64,000 bases of DNA. Origin: Ruegeria haliotis (lineage in GTDB: Bacteria > Pseudomonadota > Alphaproteobacteria > Rhodobacterales > Rhodobacteraceae). Location of the stretch: the NCBI RefSeq assembly GCF_013377785.1, contig NZ_JABXWT010000019.1, positions 1 to 64,000 on the forward strand, in the 5' to 3' direction. Below are positions 27,387-36,534 of the stretch, in pieces; position 1 is the stretch's first letter; each line of letters begins with the position of its first letter. Made by a program: the position numbers and the translations under genes. The notes beneath the pieces are model-generated. The model saw only the letters and a list, made by a program, of their open reading frames with translations. It did no database searches and was not told the DNA's origin.

Positions 27387-28250
27387 TTACTGACCGCCAC
27401 CCAACTGGTGGACATAGGCAGATACAGCGCGGATTTGCGCCTCGGTCAGGCGGGTATCCCAGTTTGGCATGACGCCAAAGCGGCTGTTGGTCACCGTTTC
27501 GGTCAGAGCCTCTTCGCTACCGCCATACAGCCAGATCGCATCGGTCAGGTTCGGTGCGCCTTGAAAGATGTCACCTGTAGCGTCGTCGCCATGGCACGCC
27601 GCGCAGTTGTCTTCGAAAACAACCTTGCCAGCCTGCGCTGCCGCATCATCGGTCTGTGCATTGCTCAGCGACATGACATACTGAACCACCTGAGTGATCT
27701 CTTCGTGCTCCAGAATCTCACCAAAGGCAGGCATCTCGGAATAACGCGCGTCGTCGCTTTCCTCGTTGCGGATACCGTAGCTGACAGTGGTCACGATATC
27801 ATCCAGCGTGCCGCCCCACAGCCATGCGTCGTCCAGCAGGTTCGGGAAGCCCGGCGCACCCTGCGCGCCCGAGCCGTGGCACTGCGCGCACCAGGTCCGG
27901 AACACGGCACCACCTGCATTCACCGCATACTGCTGCAGATCAGCCTCCTTGGCGATGTCGTCCAGCGGAGTTTCCACCAGCTTGGCGTTCCACGGGGCGT
28001 TCGCCTCTTCAAATGCAACCATTTCCTGCTGCACCAAAGCCCGTGAAGACCAGCCCTTCACACCAGCGGTCGCCGATTGAACCAAAGGCCACGCCGGATA
28101 CAGAATCGTATAGATCACAGCCCAAATGATGGTGACGTATAAAGTCCACAACCACCAACGCGGCATTGGGTTGTCGAATTCTTCGATGCCGTCCCAGCTG
28201 TGGCCCGTTGTATTCGGATCGCCCGGCTGTTTTTCAGGTGTCTTGCTCAT
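27387..28250 (-). CDS. ccoP: Cbb3 cytochrome c oxidase subunit III (diheme)
   Basis: 287 residues. One membrane helix (about 33-52) anchors two cytochrome c domains with haem motifs CAQCH (121-125) and CAACH (about 210). CcoP passes electrons from cytochrome c to CcoO and CcoN. Its ATG overlaps the ccoQ stop by 4 bases, so translation is coupled. Confidence 0.97.
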   Translation of the reverse strand: MSKTPEKQPGDPNTTGHSWDGIEEFDNPMPRWWLWTLYVTIIWAVIYTILYPAWPLVQSATAGVKGWSSRALVQQEMVAFEEANAPWNAKLVETPLDDIAKEADLQQYAVNAGGAVFRTWCAQCHGSGAQGAPGFPNLLDDAWLWGGTLDDIVTTVSYGIRNEESDDARYSEMPAFGEILEHEEITQVVQYVMSLSNAQTDDAAAQAGKVVFEDNCAACHGDDATGDIFQGAPNLTDAIWLYGGSEEALTETVTNSRFGVMPNWDTRLTEAQIRAVSAYVHQLGGGQ

Positions 28251-28435
28251 TTCCGCGCCTCCTTGACTGCGGCGGGTTTATCCGGGTGCCGGAACGGGAT
28301 GTTGGCGGTGTCCTTGTATTCCTTGCTGGCACCGGGGCGGAAAACCCAGATGACGATGCCAACGAAGAAGCCAAACAACAGCAGCAGCATCCAACTGTCC
28401 GCGAACTGCCTGAGGATCGTGTAAAACTCCATCAT
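28247..28435 (-). CDS. ccoQ: Cbb3 oxidase subunit IV
   Basis: 62 residues with one membrane helix (about 15-33) followed by RPGASKEYKDTANIPF, the CcoQ/FixQ pattern. It stabilises the CcoNOP complex. It lies 8 bases after ccoO and overlaps ccoP by 4 bases. Confidence 0.93.
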   Translation of the reverse strand: MMEFYTILRQFADSWMLLLLFGFFVGIVIWVFRPGASKEYKDTANIPFRHPDKPAAVKEARK

Positions 28436-28443
28436 ATCCTCCT

Positions 28444-29172
28444 TTAGCGGCTTGCGTCTGGGGTGAAGGTCGAAAAGTCGACCAACGTGCCCAGCATCTG
28501 AAGGTACGCAACCAGCGCATCCATCTCGGTCAGTTCAGGCTGACCATCGAAGTTACGTACGTTGACCTTATCGCCATACCGTTCCAACAGGCCGTCATAG
28601 TCGCTGTCCGGATCTGCCTGCGCCCGGAAATCGGCCTGTGCCTGTTCGAGCATCTCGTCAGTATACGGGGTGCCAACCATAGCATTTGCGGCCATGACAT
28701 CGCCGATATACTTACCGTCCAGCTTTCGGCGTTCGAGGAAGCCGTATTTAGGCATCACAGATTCAGGCACCACCGATTGCGGATTGCGCAGGTGATCCAC
28801 CTGCCACTGGTCCGAGTACCGGCCACCAACGCGGGCGATATCCGGCCCGGTGCGTTTGGAACCCCACTGGAACGGGTGGTCATACATCGATTCAGCCGCC
28901 AGCGAATAGTGGCCATAGCGTTCGACCTCATCCCGCATTGGGCGGATCATCTGGCTGTGGCAGGTATAACAACCTTCGCGGATGTAGATGTCACGCCCCG
29001 CCATTTCGAGAGGGGTGTAAGGGCGCATGCCCTCCACCTTCTCGATTGTGTTCTCGAGGTAGAACAGCGGGGTGATCTGCACCAAACCACCGATGGTCAC
29101 GACCAAAAAGCTGAACACCAGCAGGAGGGTCGCGTTGGTCTCGAGGATCTTATGTTTGTCGAGAATTGCCAT
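28444..29172 (-). CDS. ccoO: Cbb3 cytochrome c oxidase subunit II (monoheme)
   Basis: 242 residues. One N-terminal membrane helix (about 15-37) is followed by a periplasmic cytochrome c domain with CYTCH at 68-72 and a Met ligand region further on (VMPKYG). It is the core electron-transfer subunit next to CcoN, 14 bases after ccoN. Confidence 0.97.
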   Translation of the reverse strand: MAILDKHKILETNATLLLVFSFLVVTIGGLVQITPLFYLENTIEKVEGMRPYTPLEMAGRDIYIREGCYTCHSQMIRPMRDEVERYGHYSLAAESMYDHPFQWGSKRTGPDIARVGGRYSDQWQVDHLRNPQSVVPESVMPKYGFLERRKLDGKYIGDVMAANAMVGTPYTDEMLEQAQADFRAQADPDSDYDGLLERYGDKVNVRNFDGQPELTEMDALVAYLQMLGTLVDFSTFTPDASR

Positions 29173-29186
29173 TGCTCCGGCCCTCC

Positions 29187-30794
29187 TTATTCAGCCGGGA
29201 CCGCGACGGTCAGGCTGGCCTCTTTGGCCGGCGCTTTCCGCACAGTCATCCACAGGTTGTAACACATGACCACTGCACCCGCGAGGAACATGACCCCGCC
29301 CAGAGCACGGACCACATACATCGGGAACTTGGCGGCCACGGTGTCGGCGAACGAGTTCACCAGGAAGCCGTTGGCATCCACTTCGCGCCACATCAGGCCT
29401 TCCATGATACCGGTGACCCACATCGACGCGGCGTAAAGCACAATGCCGATAGTGGCGAGCCAGAAGTGCCAGCTAACCATTTGCAGCGAGTACAGGCGGT
29501 CACGCTTCCACAAAACGGGAACCAGATAGTACAGCGCACCAAAGGTGATCATGCCGTTCCAGCCCAGCGCGCCCGAATGCACGTGGCCAATGGTCCAGTC
29601 GGTGTAGTGGCTCAGCGAGTTAACCGCACGGATCGACATCATCGGACCCTCAAAGGTGGACATGCCGTAGAAGCCGACCGAGATCACCATCATCCGGATC
29701 ACGGGATCGGTGCGCAGCTTGTCCCATGCGCCTGACAGGGTCATCAGACCGTTGATCATACCACCCCACGACGGCATCCACAGCACGATCGAGAACACCA
29801 TGCCCAGCGTCGAGGCCCAGTCAGGCAGCGCGGTATAATGCAGATGGTGCGGACCGGCCCAGATATACAGGAAGATCAGCGCCCAGAAGTGAATGATCGA
29901 CAGCTTGTACGAGAACACAGGACGTTCGGCCTGTTTTGGGATGAAGTAGTACATCATGCCCAGGAAACCGGCGGTCAGGAAAAAGCCCACGGCGTTGTGA
30001 CCGTACCACCACTGGATCATTGCGTCCTGCACGCCGGACCAGACGATGACCGATTTTGAACCCCAGATGCTGACCGGTATGGTCATGTTATTGATCAGGT
30101 GCAGCATCGCAACGGTGACGATGAACGCCAGATAGAACCAGTTGGCCACGTAGATGTGCGGCTCTTTCCGTTTGATGATCGTACCGAGATACACGGCCAG
30201 ATAGGCCACCCAGACAACGGTCAACCACAAATCGACATACCATTCGGGCTCTGCATATTCCTTGGACTGGGTCCCCCCCAGCACATAACCGGTCGCAGCC
30301 AGAACGATGAACAGCTGATAGCCCCAGAACACGAACCACGCCAGATTGCCGCCCCAAAGACGTGCTGCGCTTGTACGCTGAACCACATAAAACGAGGTCG
30401 CGATCAGCGCGTTACCGCCAAAGGCAAAGATCACCGCCGAGGTGTGCAGCGGACGCAGACGGCCAAAGTTCAGATAACCTTGCGCCCATTCGAAATTCAG
30501 CTCCGGAAAGGCCAATTGGAACGCAATGAACGTCCCCGCCAGAAAACCGACGACGCCCCAGAAGGCGGTCGCGATCACACCATAGCGGATCACGTCATCC
30601 ATGTACTCCGCCGAGCGATCTACAAGAATATCTGGTTCATCGGTATTTCGAAGCGTCCAGATGAACAAACCACCAGCGATTAACATCACCAGTATCGCAT
30701 GCACCTGATACGCCAAATCCCGCGCATAATTGGTCCCGATCGCTGCGAACAGCGCCACAAGACCAAGCGCGATCAGCTTGATGTAATTCGACAT
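29187..30794 (-). CDS. ccoN: Cbb3 cytochrome c oxidase catalytic subunit I
   Basis: 535 residues with about twelve membrane helices. Haem and CuB histidines are seen in HTSAVIFAFGGN, WWYGHNAVGF, GPHHLHYTALPDW and GHVHSGALGWNG. This is the high-affinity terminal oxidase used at low oxygen. It is first in ccoNOQP, with an FnrL box centred about 100 bases upstream. Confidence 0.98.
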   Translation of the reverse strand: MSNYIKLIALGLVALFAAIGTNYARDLAYQVHAILVMLIAGGLFIWTLRNTDEPDILVDRSAEYMDDVIRYGVIATAFWGVVGFLAGTFIAFQLAFPELNFEWAQGYLNFGRLRPLHTSAVIFAFGGNALIATSFYVVQRTSAARLWGGNLAWFVFWGYQLFIVLAATGYVLGGTQSKEYAEPEWYVDLWLTVVWVAYLAVYLGTIIKRKEPHIYVANWFYLAFIVTVAMLHLINNMTIPVSIWGSKSVIVWSGVQDAMIQWWYGHNAVGFFLTAGFLGMMYYFIPKQAERPVFSYKLSIIHFWALIFLYIWAGPHHLHYTALPDWASTLGMVFSIVLWMPSWGGMINGLMTLSGAWDKLRTDPVIRMMVISVGFYGMSTFEGPMMSIRAVNSLSHYTDWTIGHVHSGALGWNGMITFGALYYLVPVLWKRDRLYSLQMVSWHFWLATIGIVLYAASMWVTGIMEGLMWREVDANGFLVNSFADTVAAKFPMYVVRALGGVMFLAGAVVMCYNLWMTVRKAPAKEASLTVAVPAE

Positions 30795-30887
30795 ATTGCG
30801 TCCCTTTGCCGTGCTCCGCGCGATTCCAATGCCGCGCAGAACCTATTTGACTGCCTGCTGTATTGTAGAAAGCCGGCGAGTACTGCT

Positions 30888-30901
30888 TTGATCTGAGTCA
30901 A
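30888..30901. promoter_or_regulatory. FnrL/FNR box between ccoN and uspA
   Basis: TTGAT-CTGA-GTCAA matches the FNR pattern. It lies 93 bases before ccoN and 88 bases before the divergent uspA-like gene, so it could serve either or both. Confidence 0.8.
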
Positions 30902-30989
30902 GACAATAGCCGGTTTTCTGTGACACGCATAAGAGAATGGATGGGTAAACTGGTCACATGAGACCAAATGCCCGAAATATGAGGTCTAA

Positions 30990-31829
30990 ATGGCGTACAA
31001 ATCTCTTCTCACGGTCATGACCGAAACGAACGCGGCCAAAGCGGCGTTGGCACAGATGGCTGCTTTGGCTGAAGCACAAGATGCCCATGCCGAGGCGTTG
31101 TGTCTGGGTGTAGATCGCAGTCAGACAGGTTATTATTACGCTGGCGCGAATGCTCTGATCCTTCAGGAAACGCTAAGCCGGGCCAATGCCGAAGCCGACG
31201 AGGTTCTTACCTTTGCACAGGATTATCTGGGCAAGACTGGCATTCGCTGGTCCGCCGAAAACGGTGTCGCCCAAATTGCCGATATCGGTCGCCACGTGGC
31301 GCATCGAGCACGGTTTTCGGACCTTGTCGTGTTACCGCACCCCTATGGCGAAGACCGCGGCGCCGAGGCCGAACCCGTTATCGAAGCTGCCATGTTCGAA
31401 GGTCATGCGCCCGTTCTGGTCGTTCCTGACAATGCTGAACCGTTTTCGGTTCCGCGCAGTATCATGATTGCCTGGAACGAAAGCGTCGAGGCCATGCGCG
31501 CTGTACGCTGCGCCCTGCCTTTCCTCAAACAGGCCGAGTTGGCGCGTATCGTGGTGATCGATCCACCACGCCACGGACCGGACCGATCCGATCCCGGGGG
31601 CATGTTGTCCCAAATGCTGGCTCGACATGGTGTGAAATGCGAGATCGAAGTGCTGAGCAAGACCATGACCCGCGTCTCCGACATTCTGAACCGCCACGCG
31701 ACAGATACGGAATCGGACATGATCGTCATGGGGGCTTACGGCCACTCCCGGTTCCGCGAAGCCATTCTGGGCGGCGCAACCCGGAACATGCTGGAACAGT
31801 CGGCCGTGCCGGTTTTCCTGACCCATTGA
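30990..31829 (+). CDS. Universal stress protein, tandem Usp domains
   Basis: 279 residues with two Usp domains, about 1-145 and 150-279. The C-terminal copy keeps the nucleotide-binding signature MGAYGHSRFREAILGGATRN (G-x2-G-x9-G[ST]-like). Such proteins aid survival under low oxygen and stress. Position opposite ccoN, sharing an FnrL box, suggests oxygen control. A hairpin terminator follows. Confidence 0.9.
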   Translation: MAYKSLLTVMTETNAAKAALAQMAALAEAQDAHAEALCLGVDRSQTGYYYAGANALILQETLSRANAEADEVLTFAQDYLGKTGIRWSAENGVAQIADIGRHVAHRARFSDLVVLPHPYGEDRGAEAEPVIEAAMFEGHAPVLVVPDNAEPFSVPRSIMIAWNESVEAMRAVRCALPFLKQAELARIVVIDPPRHGPDRSDPGGMLSQMLARHGVKCEIEVLSKTMTRVSDILNRHATDTESDMIVMGAYGHSRFREAILGGATRNMLEQSAVPVFLTH

Positions 31830-31850
31830 TTTGAAACAAGGTTGATTTCA

Positions 31851-31880
31851 AAGCCGCCCATGGGGGCGGCTTTGTTCGTT
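31851..31880 (+). terminator. Terminator of the universal stress gene
   Basis: AAAGCCGCC pairs with GGCGGCTTT around a short loop and is followed by GTTCGTTTT. It lies between convergent genes and may also act on the minus strand. Confidence 0.7.
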
Positions 31881-32135
31881 TTAGCCGCGCCGGATCAAAC
31901 CGATCAGAAACAGCAGGATCACTGCGCCAACAGTTGCAAAGAATATCGACGAGACCAGACCTCCGCCGACTGCGAACCCAAGCGCCGGGAAAATCAATCC
32001 GGCCAAAAATGCCCCGATGATGCCAACAATGATGTTGCCAATCAGGCCAAAGCCGCGGCCCTCCATGATCTTGCCCGACAGCCAGCCAGCGATCGCACCA
32101 ATCAACAACATTGCCAAAAGACTACTGAATTCCAT
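31881..32135 (-). CDS. GlsB/YeaQ/YmgE family membrane protein
   Basis: 84 residues with three glycine-rich membrane helices and the family segments GAIAGWLSGKIMEGRGFG and GNIIVGIIGAFLAG. The family is annotated as transglycosylase-associated, but its biochemical role is unclear. An AGGAG ribosome-binding site lies 7 bases before the ATG. It is 73 bases downstream of fnrL on the same strand. Confidence 0.85.
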   Translation of the reverse strand: MEFSSLLAMLLIGAIAGWLSGKIMEGRGFGLIGNIIVGIIGAFLAGLIFPALGFAVGGGLVSSIFFATVGAVILLFLIGLIRRG

Positions 32136-32208
32136 GCCCTGCTCCTGAATTCTGTTTCATCAGGTTCAGTAGATCACGGCTCCCGCGTCAGGTCACGCCG
32201 GAACGTGA

Positions 32209-32946
32209 TCAGATCAGGAAACCACCATCCGAATCGTCGCCTGCCTCTTCCATCAGACGCCCCATATCCGGGATCGTGACATGCCGCTTGCCTTCCAGAA
32301 CGATAACACCGTCCCTTTTCAGAGCAGAAATCTGACGACTGACCGTTTCCAGCGTCAGGCCAAGATAGTCCGCCATCGCCTCGCGCGTCAGAGGCAAGTC
32401 GAATACGATCTGACCAGACATACCCTTTTGGCCAACCGAAGCATCCCGGCGCGCGATGATCGACAGAAGGCTGGCGATCTTTTCCCGCGCGGTCTTGCGC
32501 CCAAGCACCAGCATCCATTCGCGGGCCGCATCCAGTTCGTCCAGTGTCATCTGTAACAGACGATGCGCGATATGAGGCGTAAGGGTCATCAGATCTTCGA
32601 ACGGCTTTTTACGGAAACAGCACATGACTACATCCGTTGTCGCCTGCACATCATACGGCGCCGAATCGCGTCCCGGACGACCAACGAAATCGCTTGGCAG
32701 AAGCAGGCCGACCATCTGGGTTCGACCATCCTCCATCGTTTGTGTCAGCGAGGCGATCCCAGACACAACCGAGCCAACAAAATTCATCTGGTCGCCCGAC
32801 CAAATGATCGTCTGACCCGCCTCGAAGCTACGGTAATACTTGATATCCTCAAGTTCTTCGAGCTCATCAACATCACAGTGAGCGCACACCGCCCGATGTC
32901 GAATCGGGCATTCGTCGCAATTGGTATGGTCAAACTGTGCTTTCAT
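32209..32946 (-). CDS. fnrL: Oxygen-sensing Crp/Fnr regulator FnrL
   Basis: 245 residues from MKAQFDHTN; the frame is open to 33015, but the longer form would run through the FnrL box. N-terminal cysteines (C10, C13, C21, C24 in NCDECPIRHRAVCAHCD) supply [4Fe-4S] ligands. A cyclic-nucleotide-like barrel (residues 30-130) and an HTH with LTREAMADYLGLTLETVSRQ follow. The end DDSDGG matches Rhodobacter FnrL. It is divergent from hemN with a box between them, so it is probably autoregulated and controls the cco genes nearby. Confidence 0.95.
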   Translation of the reverse strand: MKAQFDHTNCDECPIRHRAVCAHCDVDELEELEDIKYYRSFEAGQTIIWSGDQMNFVGSVVSGIASLTQTMEDGRTQMVGLLLPSDFVGRPGRDSAPYDVQATTDVVMCCFRKKPFEDLMTLTPHIAHRLLQMTLDELDAAREWMLVLGRKTAREKIASLLSIIARRDASVGQKGMSGQIVFDLPLTREAMADYLGLTLETVSRQISALKRDGVIVLEGKRHVTIPDMGRLMEEAGDDSDGGFLI

Positions 32947-32964
32947 TTTCGCGTCCGTTTCCAC

Positions 32965-32978
32965 TTGATCTCGGTCAA
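32965..32978. promoter_or_regulatory. FnrL/FNR box between fnrL and hemN
   Basis: TTGAT-CTCG-GTCAA, centred about 25 bases before the fnrL start and 42 bases before hemN. The close position to fnrL fits negative autoregulation; the distance to hemN fits activation. Confidence 0.8.
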
Positions 32979-33013
32979 AGCAGCCAAGTCGTACGTCGCT
33001 TAAAGGTATCGCC

Positions 33014-34369
33014 ATGATAGTGAAACCACAATTGGCAAAGCTTGGACTTTTTGACGCGAAAGTACCGCGCTATACAAGCTACCCGACCGCACCCCATTTC
33101 AGCAATGACGTGGGGGCCGATCTTTTTGGCGACTGGATCTCGGGAATCAAACCCGGCAGTGCGATATCGCTGTATATCCACGTTCCCTTCTGCCGCAGGC
33201 TTTGCTGGTTCTGCGCCTGCAGGACACAAGGAACCCAAACGGACAATCCAGTGATAGCCTATGTGGATGTCCTCAAGGCCGAATTGGATCTGCTGGCCGC
33301 ACGCCTGCCCGAAGGTGTGGTCCTGTCACGCCTGCATTGGGGCGGCGGCACACCGACATTGCTGAACCCGGATCTGATGCGCGAGCTGGCACAGCACATC
33401 CTGGGTATCGTACCAATGGGCCCGGATGCGGAGTTCTCGGTCGAAATCGACCCGAACGAGGTGGACGAAGCACGGCTGGACGCACTGGCCGAGGCCGGAA
33501 TGAACCGCGCCTCAATCGGGGTTCAGGATTTTGATGATGAGATCCAAAAGACTATCGGTCGCATCCAGAGTTATGACACCACGCGCAACGCAATCGATAT
33601 GATCCGCGCACGTGGCATTAACAGCCTGAACGCTGACATTCTGTATGGCCTGCCTCATCAGACCAAGACGCGAATGACGGAAAGCGTGCAGAAGCTACTG
33701 TCGCTCAGCCCTGACCGCGTGGCACTTTATGGCTATGCCCATGTGCCGTGGATGGCCAAGCGGCAGCAGCTGATTCCGTCAGATGCGCTGCCGACGCCGG
33801 AACAGCGGCTGGACCTGTTCGACACGGCCCGGCGCCTGTTTATGTGGGATGACTATGCCGAGATCGGCATCGACCATTTCGCCACGCAGGATGACGGACT
33901 GACCCACGCTCTGCAGGCCGGTCGGTTGAAGCGGAATTTCCAAGGCTACACCGACGATCAGGCCGAAGTTCTGATCGGCGTCGGCGCCAGCTCGATCTCT
34001 CGCTTCCCGCAAGGATACGCTCAGAACGCGCCGGCCACTTCGACCCACAACAAGTCAATCCGCAACGGGCAGTTTTCAACCTCACGCGGTCATTTGTTCA
34101 AGGATCAGGACGTGCTGCGTGCCCGGCTGATCGAGGCCCTGATGTGCGATTTCCAAATCGACACCGCCGAAATCCTGCGCGACTACGACGTTTCAGCGGC
34201 TGAACTGGACGAGATGTACCGGGTCGCCAATGCCTCTTTCGGCGGGTTGTTGCACGTCACGGAAGACGGCCTGTTCATCCCACCCGAGGCGCGCGCGCTA
34301 ACCCGGATGGTCGCCCGCAGCTTTGACGCATATGACCTGAGCAAGGCCGGGCACAGTTCGGCGATCTGA
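33014..34369 (+). CDS. hemN: Oxygen-independent coproporphyrinogen III oxidase
   Basis: 451 residues of the radical SAM HemN family. The iron-sulfur motif is CRRLCWFCAC near residue 60, and the glycine-rich HWGGGTPT segment follows. It makes protoporphyrinogen for haem when oxygen is scarce. An AAAGG ribosome-binding site lies 7 bases before the ATG. Divergence from fnrL and the shared box fit anaerobic induction. Confidence 0.95.
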   Translation: MIVKPQLAKLGLFDAKVPRYTSYPTAPHFSNDVGADLFGDWISGIKPGSAISLYIHVPFCRRLCWFCACRTQGTQTDNPVIAYVDVLKAELDLLAARLPEGVVLSRLHWGGGTPTLLNPDLMRELAQHILGIVPMGPDAEFSVEIDPNEVDEARLDALAEAGMNRASIGVQDFDDEIQKTIGRIQSYDTTRNAIDMIRARGINSLNADILYGLPHQTKTRMTESVQKLLSLSPDRVALYGYAHVPWMAKRQQLIPSDALPTPEQRLDLFDTARRLFMWDDYAEIGIDHFATQDDGLTHALQAGRLKRNFQGYTDDQAEVLIGVGASSISRFPQGYAQNAPATSTHNKSIRNGQFSTSRGHLFKDQDVLRARLIEALMCDFQIDTAEILRDYDVSAAELDEMYRVANASFGGLLHVTEDGLFIPPEARALTRMVARSFDAYDLSKAGHSSAI

Positions 34370-34581
34370 TCCCATCGGGCTGGCCTGATTTTCAGCCAGT
34401 CACCAAACCAGCATGAGGGGCTTGACGCACGCCTTTGGTTTTTTCCACACTCAAGACGTGGAGAACCTGACCACTCCACAGCCTGAGGCAGGCGAATACG
34501 CAGACGGTTCTTGCCGACGCAATCGCGTTCGACAGCCCCTTTCGTGCAGGTACACTGCAACCTGAAAGAGGGACAGCACCT

Positions 34582-36510
34582 ATGCGCGTTTTCACCGTCC
34601 TCGGCCCCAGCCAATCGGGCAAATCTACCTTAGTCGAGGCCATCAGCCGCCTCGACGGACGCCCCATCACATTCGATGTCTCCGGAACCGTGCAATTGCA
34701 CGGTTTTTCTTATTTAGACGAACCTTGGTGCGCGATCGACGTGGATGGCGGCGGCGATGCGCTGGCCTATGTCGGACCCGCCATGGCGATCTCGGACGCT
34801 GCCGTGGTCGTGGTTCCGCCCGACCCGGACGCCGCCGTTTTGTGTGCACCGTATCTGCGGCTGGTCGAAGAAGCCGGTATTCCCTGTTTCCTGTTCATCA
34901 ACCGGATGGACAATCCCAATGGCCGAATTCGCGACATCATCGCGGCGCTGCAAACTTATTGCACTCACCATATCGCACTGCGTCAGGTTCCAATCCGCGA
35001 CGGTGATACAATCGTCGGCGCCGTCGATCTGATCTCAGAGCGAGCATGGAAGTATCAAGAAGGACAACCTTCGGCCCTGATCGAGTTGCCGCAATCCGTT
35101 GAAGACCGCGAACAGGAAGCGCGCACCGAGTTGCTGGAAACGCTGTCGGATTTCGACGACCACTTGCTGGAACAGCTGATTGAGGACAAGCAGCCTGCCA
35201 GCGGTGAAATCTATGATCTGGCTGCCCAGGTGTTGCAGCATCACCAACTGATTCCCGCCTGTCTGGGTGCGGCCAGTCATGGCAATGGCCTGACCCGTCT
35301 AATGAAGGCACTGCGGCATGAGGCACCAGAGTTCAACATCGCAGCCGGACGCGATGAGGCTGCAGAAAACGCCCGCGCCATTGCGGGTTTTGCTGATGTG
35401 AAAAAACACATTGGGAAGATCGTCGTGCTTCGAGGTCTGGGCGATGGCGTCAAAGCTCATGAACCTCTGGGCGGAGAGACTGTGGGCAATCTGACCACAT
35501 TGGACGCCAAAACCCAGATCGGCGCTTTGGCGGCCGGGCAGATCGGTTTGGCCATAAAGTCCGACCACCTCAATTCCGGCTATCTGTATGACGGCACTTC
35601 GGCGACGCCACTGCCGGAATGGGCTGCATCACATCCAATTGCACATCGGCAGGTCGTATCACCCGCGCATGAACGCGACGACGTGCGCCTGTCCAATGCC
35701 CTGAGCCGTCTGGTCGAGATCGATCCGGGTCTGCATCTGGAACATGATGAGTTGAGCGGCCATGCGGTACTGTCCTCGCAAGGGCCACAGCACATGCGCC
35801 GGGTGACAGCAAAACTTGCCGAGGATTTCGGGATCGAAATTGAGACGGAGCAGGTTGAGACCGCCTATCGCGAGACCATTCGCTCGTCTTTTGAGTATCG
35901 ATATCGGCATCGCAAACAGTCCGGCGGGGCGGGCCAATTTGCGGATGTTGTGATCTCGGTCGCACCCATGCCACGCGGGGCGGGCTTTCAGTTCGAGGAA
36001 AACGTCAAAGGAGGCGCGGTTCCAAGGAACTATATTCCTTCGGTCGAGCACGGCGCCAAAGATGCCCTTTTGCAAGGTCCAGAAGGTTTCCCGGTGGTGG
36101 ATGTCAAAATCACGCTCAGCGACGGCAAGCACCACAATGTCGACAGCTCGGATTACGCCTTCCGCACGGCTGGCAAAAACGCAGTGCGCGATGCGCTTCC
36201 TCAAGCTAAACCGGTGGTCTTGCAACCGGTCCTGAACGCGGAGATCCATCTGCCGTCGGCATTTGTTGGTGACCTTGTTCCGGCAATCAGCTCCCTGCAA
36301 GGTCAGGTAATGGGGTTCGAAGGCAACCCCAATACCTCAGGATGGGAGATATTCAACGCCCAGCTGCCCGCCGTTGCCGAGGATGAGTTGCACCGGATTC
36401 TGGCAAGCTCCACGCGCGGAACGGGTTGGGTCAAATTGAGTTTCGATCACTACGAAGAACTGCGCGGTCCGATGCCCAAGGCCGCGACACGCGAAGAAGC
36501 GAGAGCCTGA
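34582..36510 (+). CDS. EF-G-like protein with degenerate GTPase motifs
   Basis: 642 residues, about 60 shorter than FusA. It aligns with EF-G across domains I-V. The P-loop GPSQSGKST is intact. The switch I RGITI segment is missing, DTPGH is replaced by DVDGG (no catalytic His), and NKMD reads NRMD. Domain IV keeps RHRKQSGGAGQFADV and HHNVDSSDYAF. It could be an EF-G2-like or ribosome-associated factor with slow or no GTP hydrolysis. It stands alone, 212 bases after hemN. Its role is unknown. Confidence 0.8.
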   Translation: MRVFTVLGPSQSGKSTLVEAISRLDGRPITFDVSGTVQLHGFSYLDEPWCAIDVDGGGDALAYVGPAMAISDAAVVVVPPDPDAAVLCAPYLRLVEEAGIPCFLFINRMDNPNGRIRDIIAALQTYCTHHIALRQVPIRDGDTIVGAVDLISERAWKYQEGQPSALIELPQSVEDREQEARTELLETLSDFDDHLLEQLIEDKQPASGEIYDLAAQVLQHHQLIPACLGAASHGNGLTRLMKALRHEAPEFNIAAGRDEAAENARAIAGFADVKKHIGKIVVLRGLGDGVKAHEPLGGETVGNLTTLDAKTQIGALAAGQIGLAIKSDHLNSGYLYDGTSATPLPEWAASHPIAHRQVVSPAHERDDVRLSNALSRLVEIDPGLHLEHDELSGHAVLSSQGPQHMRRVTAKLAEDFGIEIETEQVETAYRETIRSSFEYRYRHRKQSGGAGQFADVVISVAPMPRGAGFQFEENVKGGAVPRNYIPSVEHGAKDALLQGPEGFPVVDVKITLSDGKHHNVDSSDYAFRTAGKNAVRDALPQAKPVVLQPVLNAEIHLPSAFVGDLVPAISSLQGQVMGFEGNPNTSGWEIFNAQLPAVAEDELHRILASSTRGTGWVKLSFDHYEELRGPMPKAATREEARA

Positions 36511-36534
36511 AGAACGCAGAAAGGCGGGCTGTTT

